DNA of 64,000 nt from CBDDKZ01 sp965230415 (GTDB lineage Bacteria > Bacteroidota > Bacteroidia > Cytophagales > JAAEPT01). The DNA is taken from the NCBI GenBank assembly GCA_965230415.1, contig CBDDKZ010000005.1, positions 1,364,001 to 1,428,000 of the forward strand, read 5' to 3'. A program made the translations under genes and the position numbers. The notes under the pieces are model-generated. The model ran no database searches. It was not told the origin of the DNA and saw only the letters and a list, made by a program, of their open reading frames with translations. Shown piece by piece: positions 61,978 to 64,000 of this stretch (its first letter is position 1; each line of letters begins with the position of its first letter).

Positions 61978-64000
61978 CTACAGCCCACTTAGGTGAAAAT
62001 CATGCTTTTTGGTTTTGTAATCTGTAATTCCGACAGTTGACACCTCCAGTTTGGGGGCATCCCCTTTGGACTTGACTACTTCCAGTTCATACTGACCACC
62101 TTTGCGCAGTACCAAGGTATATTTACCAGAGGTAGGGTCGGTCCAGGCAAATGTTTCTATTTCTCCGTTTTTCTTATTAATGGCCACTACCTGACCTCTA
62201 ACTGCTTCAAGCGTATTTTCGAAAACCAAAGAACCATGAACACGCATTACCGGGTCCGGACGATACTCCTGTGGCAGCTCCACTTTGTAAACGTCTTTGG
62301 TATGTTTTCTTTCCGATGGTAGTGTTACATAAATAAACTGGCCCGACGGAGACACAGATATACTTGTGTCTGCCTGCGCTGTATTAATCTTCTCTCCGAG
62401 GTTTATCGGCGTAGACCATTTTGCCCAACTATCGTCCAACCTTCTGGTCATAAACAGGTCTTTATCTCCGAACCCGCTTCTGTCTGACGAGAAGTATAGT
62501 GTCTTGCCATCGGCAGCTAAAAAGGGATGCGATGTTGTGAATTTATCACTGTTGAATAGTGAACCTAAGGATTTCGGTTCGCTCCAGCCCTTACCTTCTT
62601 TGAAGGTGACAAATAACTGATGCTTTCTACTATGAGACATGGAGGCCCCACTGAATATCATAGTATGCTGATCTGAGCACAAGAAACCCGTAGCATTATG
62701 ATCTCTGTCGTAATCCCTGAAATTAGGAATTCGCATTGATGTCGGAAATCCCCATCCGCGTATCCCCATCTTGGTAATACGAAAACCTCGCGATGCTTTT
62801 GCTGTATCAGAATAATCCGGGCTTACTAAAAGTTGTACTCCATCGGCACTTACATTCCAAAATTTATTTAAGTGTACGTTCTTAAAAGTTCTTCCTACCT
62901 GTTCTGCTTTTGCCCATGAACCCAAACCTTTCATATCGGAAATATAGTATTGTGGGGACTTTCCGGGAATCAATTTCGTAAATAATAGTGTTTGATCATC
63001 GGCCGACACAATAGGGTGCACTTCCAGGTTATAGTCGTTGACATTTTCCCCGAGATTAATTTTTTCGAATTCACTAAACACAGCTGCATTCGCTACAATT
63101 GCCCGTTGCGATCCCGACTGTTCTGTTTCTTTGGACTTATTCTTCTTTGCTTTCTTCTTAGCAGCTTTCTCCGCAGCTGCCAGTTCTTCCTGACGGCGTT
63201 TCTCCTCTTCTGCCCTTCTTTTTGCTTCTTCTTTCGCTTGTTTACGAGCTATTTCATCTGCTTCTTCTTTTGCTTTTCGCTCTGCCTCGGCTTTGGCTTT
63301 GGCCGCTTCATCACGTTCTCTTTCTCGCTCAGCCAAACGCTCTTCTTCTTCTCTTTTTTCACGCGCTAACTTTTCCTGGTGTGCCTTTTGTGCGGCCTCC
63401 AATTGTCGCTGCTTTTCAGCTTCATTCGCTTTCTTTTCAGCAATCAATCGCTGACGCTCTTTTTCTGCAGCGGCGCGTTCGGCTTCCTTCTTGGCAGCCA
63501 GCTCTTCTTCTTTTCTTTTCTTTTCTGCGGCTTCACGTTCTTTACGTTCGCGTTCCTCTCGTGCTTTTCTTTCTGCATCTTCGTTTTCCGCCCACACATG
63601 ATCATCTTTAATCTCTTTGTGAACCTGCTTTTTCTCTGCTACCTCTTTAGGTTTTTCCTCTTTTTTCACCACCTTCTTGGGCGCCCCAAGCTTTACTTTT
63701 GTCCCTTCAATAGTGAGCGACTTGGCAACAATAGATGCTTTCGGACTCACATAATAGCCAAAATAATAACCGTTAGCTTCAAAGTGTGGCATGGAGACAG
63801 CCACGGAATTGTTTACTTTGAAATCCCAAAACTGACCATCTTTTTCAATAGTAACTTTTGCGTTTGTTGTACCTTTTGGGTATGCGTTAATTTTACCCTT
63901 TTTTAATAACAGTAACTCGGCTCCTTTTTCATTGTATAAAAAGTATTCACCTTTGGCAGTGAAGGAAAAGATAAAACCTTCTGTACTTGCCGTCGGATGC
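61978..64000 (-). CDS. PD40-repeat envelope protein with Lys/Glu-rich coiled coil, 5' end outside window
   Basis: The frame is open from the stop at 61978 to the right edge, so the N-terminus lies outside; about 674 residues are visible. The first 120 visible residues are beta-rich (GEYFLYNEKGAELLLLKKGK). About 180 residues of extreme Lys/Glu/Ala repeats follow (a long coiled coil, AERKAREERERKEREAAEKK). Then come PD40 repeats (HPIVSADDQTLLFTKL, FLAADGKTLYFSSDRSGFGD) and a carboxypeptidase-regulatory-like end (VHGSLVFENTLEAVRGQVV). The PD40 part is a paralog of the protein at 24420-25949, but there is no OmpA domain at the C-terminus. A periplasmic or surface role is inferred. Confidence 0.88.
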   Translation of the reverse strand, partial: HPTASTEGFIFSFTAKGEYFLYNEKGAELLLLKKGKINAYPKGTTNAKVTIEKDGQFWDFKVNNSVAVSMPHFEANGYYFGYYVSPKASIVAKSLTIEGTKVKLGAPKKVVKKEEKPKEVAEKKQVHKEIKDDHVWAENEDAERKAREERERKEREAAEKKRKEEELAAKKEAERAAAEKERQRLIAEKKANEAEKQRQLEAAQKAHQEKLAREKREEEERLAERERERDEAAKAKAEAERKAKEEADEIARKQAKEEAKRRAEEEKRRQEELAAAEKAAKKKAKKNKSKETEQSGSQRAIVANAAVFSEFEKINLGENVNDYNLEVHPIVSADDQTLLFTKLIPGKSPQYYISDMKGLGSWAKAEQVGRTFKNVHLNKFWNVSADGVQLLVSPDYSDTAKASRGFRITKMGIRGWGFPTSMRIPNFRDYDRDHNATGFLCSDQHTMIFSGASMSHSRKHQLFVTFKEGKGWSEPKSLGSLFNSDKFTTSHPFLAADGKTLYFSSDRSGFGDKDLFMTRRLDDSWAKWSTPINLGEKINTAQADTSISVSPSGQFIYVTLPSERKHTKDVYKVELPQEYRPDPVMRVHGSLVFENTLEAVRGQVVAINKKNGEIETFAWTDPTSGKYTLVLRKGGQYELEVVKSKGDAPKLEVSTVGITDYKTKKHDFHLSGL

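Noticed and set aside
1..64000. CRISPR array or restriction-modification/defence system
   Set aside because: No regularly spaced direct repeats, cas genes or recognisable defence genes were found; the regular repeats at 56-60 kb are protein-coding MopE-like units.

Overview
The window reads as chromosome of a marine or soil-type Bacteroidota, most likely a Cytophagales-like gliding or polysaccharide-degrading bacterium. The clues are promoters of the Bacteroidota form TTTG-N19-TAnnTTTG, three secreted proteins ending in type IX secretion (T9SS) C-terminal signals, PD40/OmpA-type envelope proteins, a 7TM-DISM histidine kinase, a bacillithiol biosynthesis gene (bshC) and generally weak Shine-Dalgarno sites. 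No rRNA, tRNA or CRISPR array was found.

Layout. 1-13.9 kb holds envelope or secreted proteins (TraB/GumN with MORN-like repeats running off the left edge, DUF547, a HELAH metalloprotease), two unrecognised genes, an AraC regulator, a VOC lipoprotein, a WG-repeat protein, fumarase (fumC), a SPOR-like coiled-coil protein, a bestrophin, a GNAT and a membrane TPR protein. 14.0-18.8 kb is a tandem array of three apparently identical 1581-bp IS110-family elements, all on the minus strand. 19.1-20.1 kb is a small CxxC thioredoxin-like gene plus a MarR regulator with four C-terminal cysteines; both promoters carry GGAWTCC-centred dyads, which looks like a self-contained redox-type switch. 20.1-28.6 kb holds malate dehydrogenase (mdh), a FdtA-like cupin overlapping a FemAB/GNAT-like gene, an alpha/beta hydrolase, a PD40-OmpA protein, a lipoprotein and an ECF42-type sigma factor with its DGPF/YCII partner. 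29.0-37.7 kb holds DUF2147, bshC, 5-formyl-THF cyclo-ligase, a S41 protease, MATE and MoxR genes, a small barrel-like protein and an MFS transporter. 37.8-48.2 kb is rich in signalling: a 7TM-DISM kinase, and a divergent pair made of a HAMP-GAF-PAS sensor with no output domain and a Cache-HAMP-GAF-PAS-PAS-SpoIIE phosphatase. A GH26-like secreted enzyme lies between them. 48.2-61.1 kb holds a DM13 T9SS protein, DUF5723, ferrochelatase (hemH), a TIGR02117 protein and a 2613-residue secreted protein that mixes a sortilin-like propeller, five CBM6-like modules and twelve MopE-like Cys/Asp repeats. 61.4-62 kb is a decayed gene. A Lys/Glu-rich PD40 protein runs off the right edge.

Most noteworthy. 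The abutting junction of IS copies 1 and 2 creates a TTG-N19-TAAATTAG promoter that neither end has alone. This fits the known circle-junction behaviour of IS110 elements, and the 186-nt non-coding left end is the expected place for a bridge RNA. The MarR/CxxC pair with matching operators is the cleanest regulatory observation. The 7TM-DISM kinase has coding sequence upstream of its first ATG but no usual start codon, and the FdtA-like cupin has Asn where the family normally has its second active-site His.
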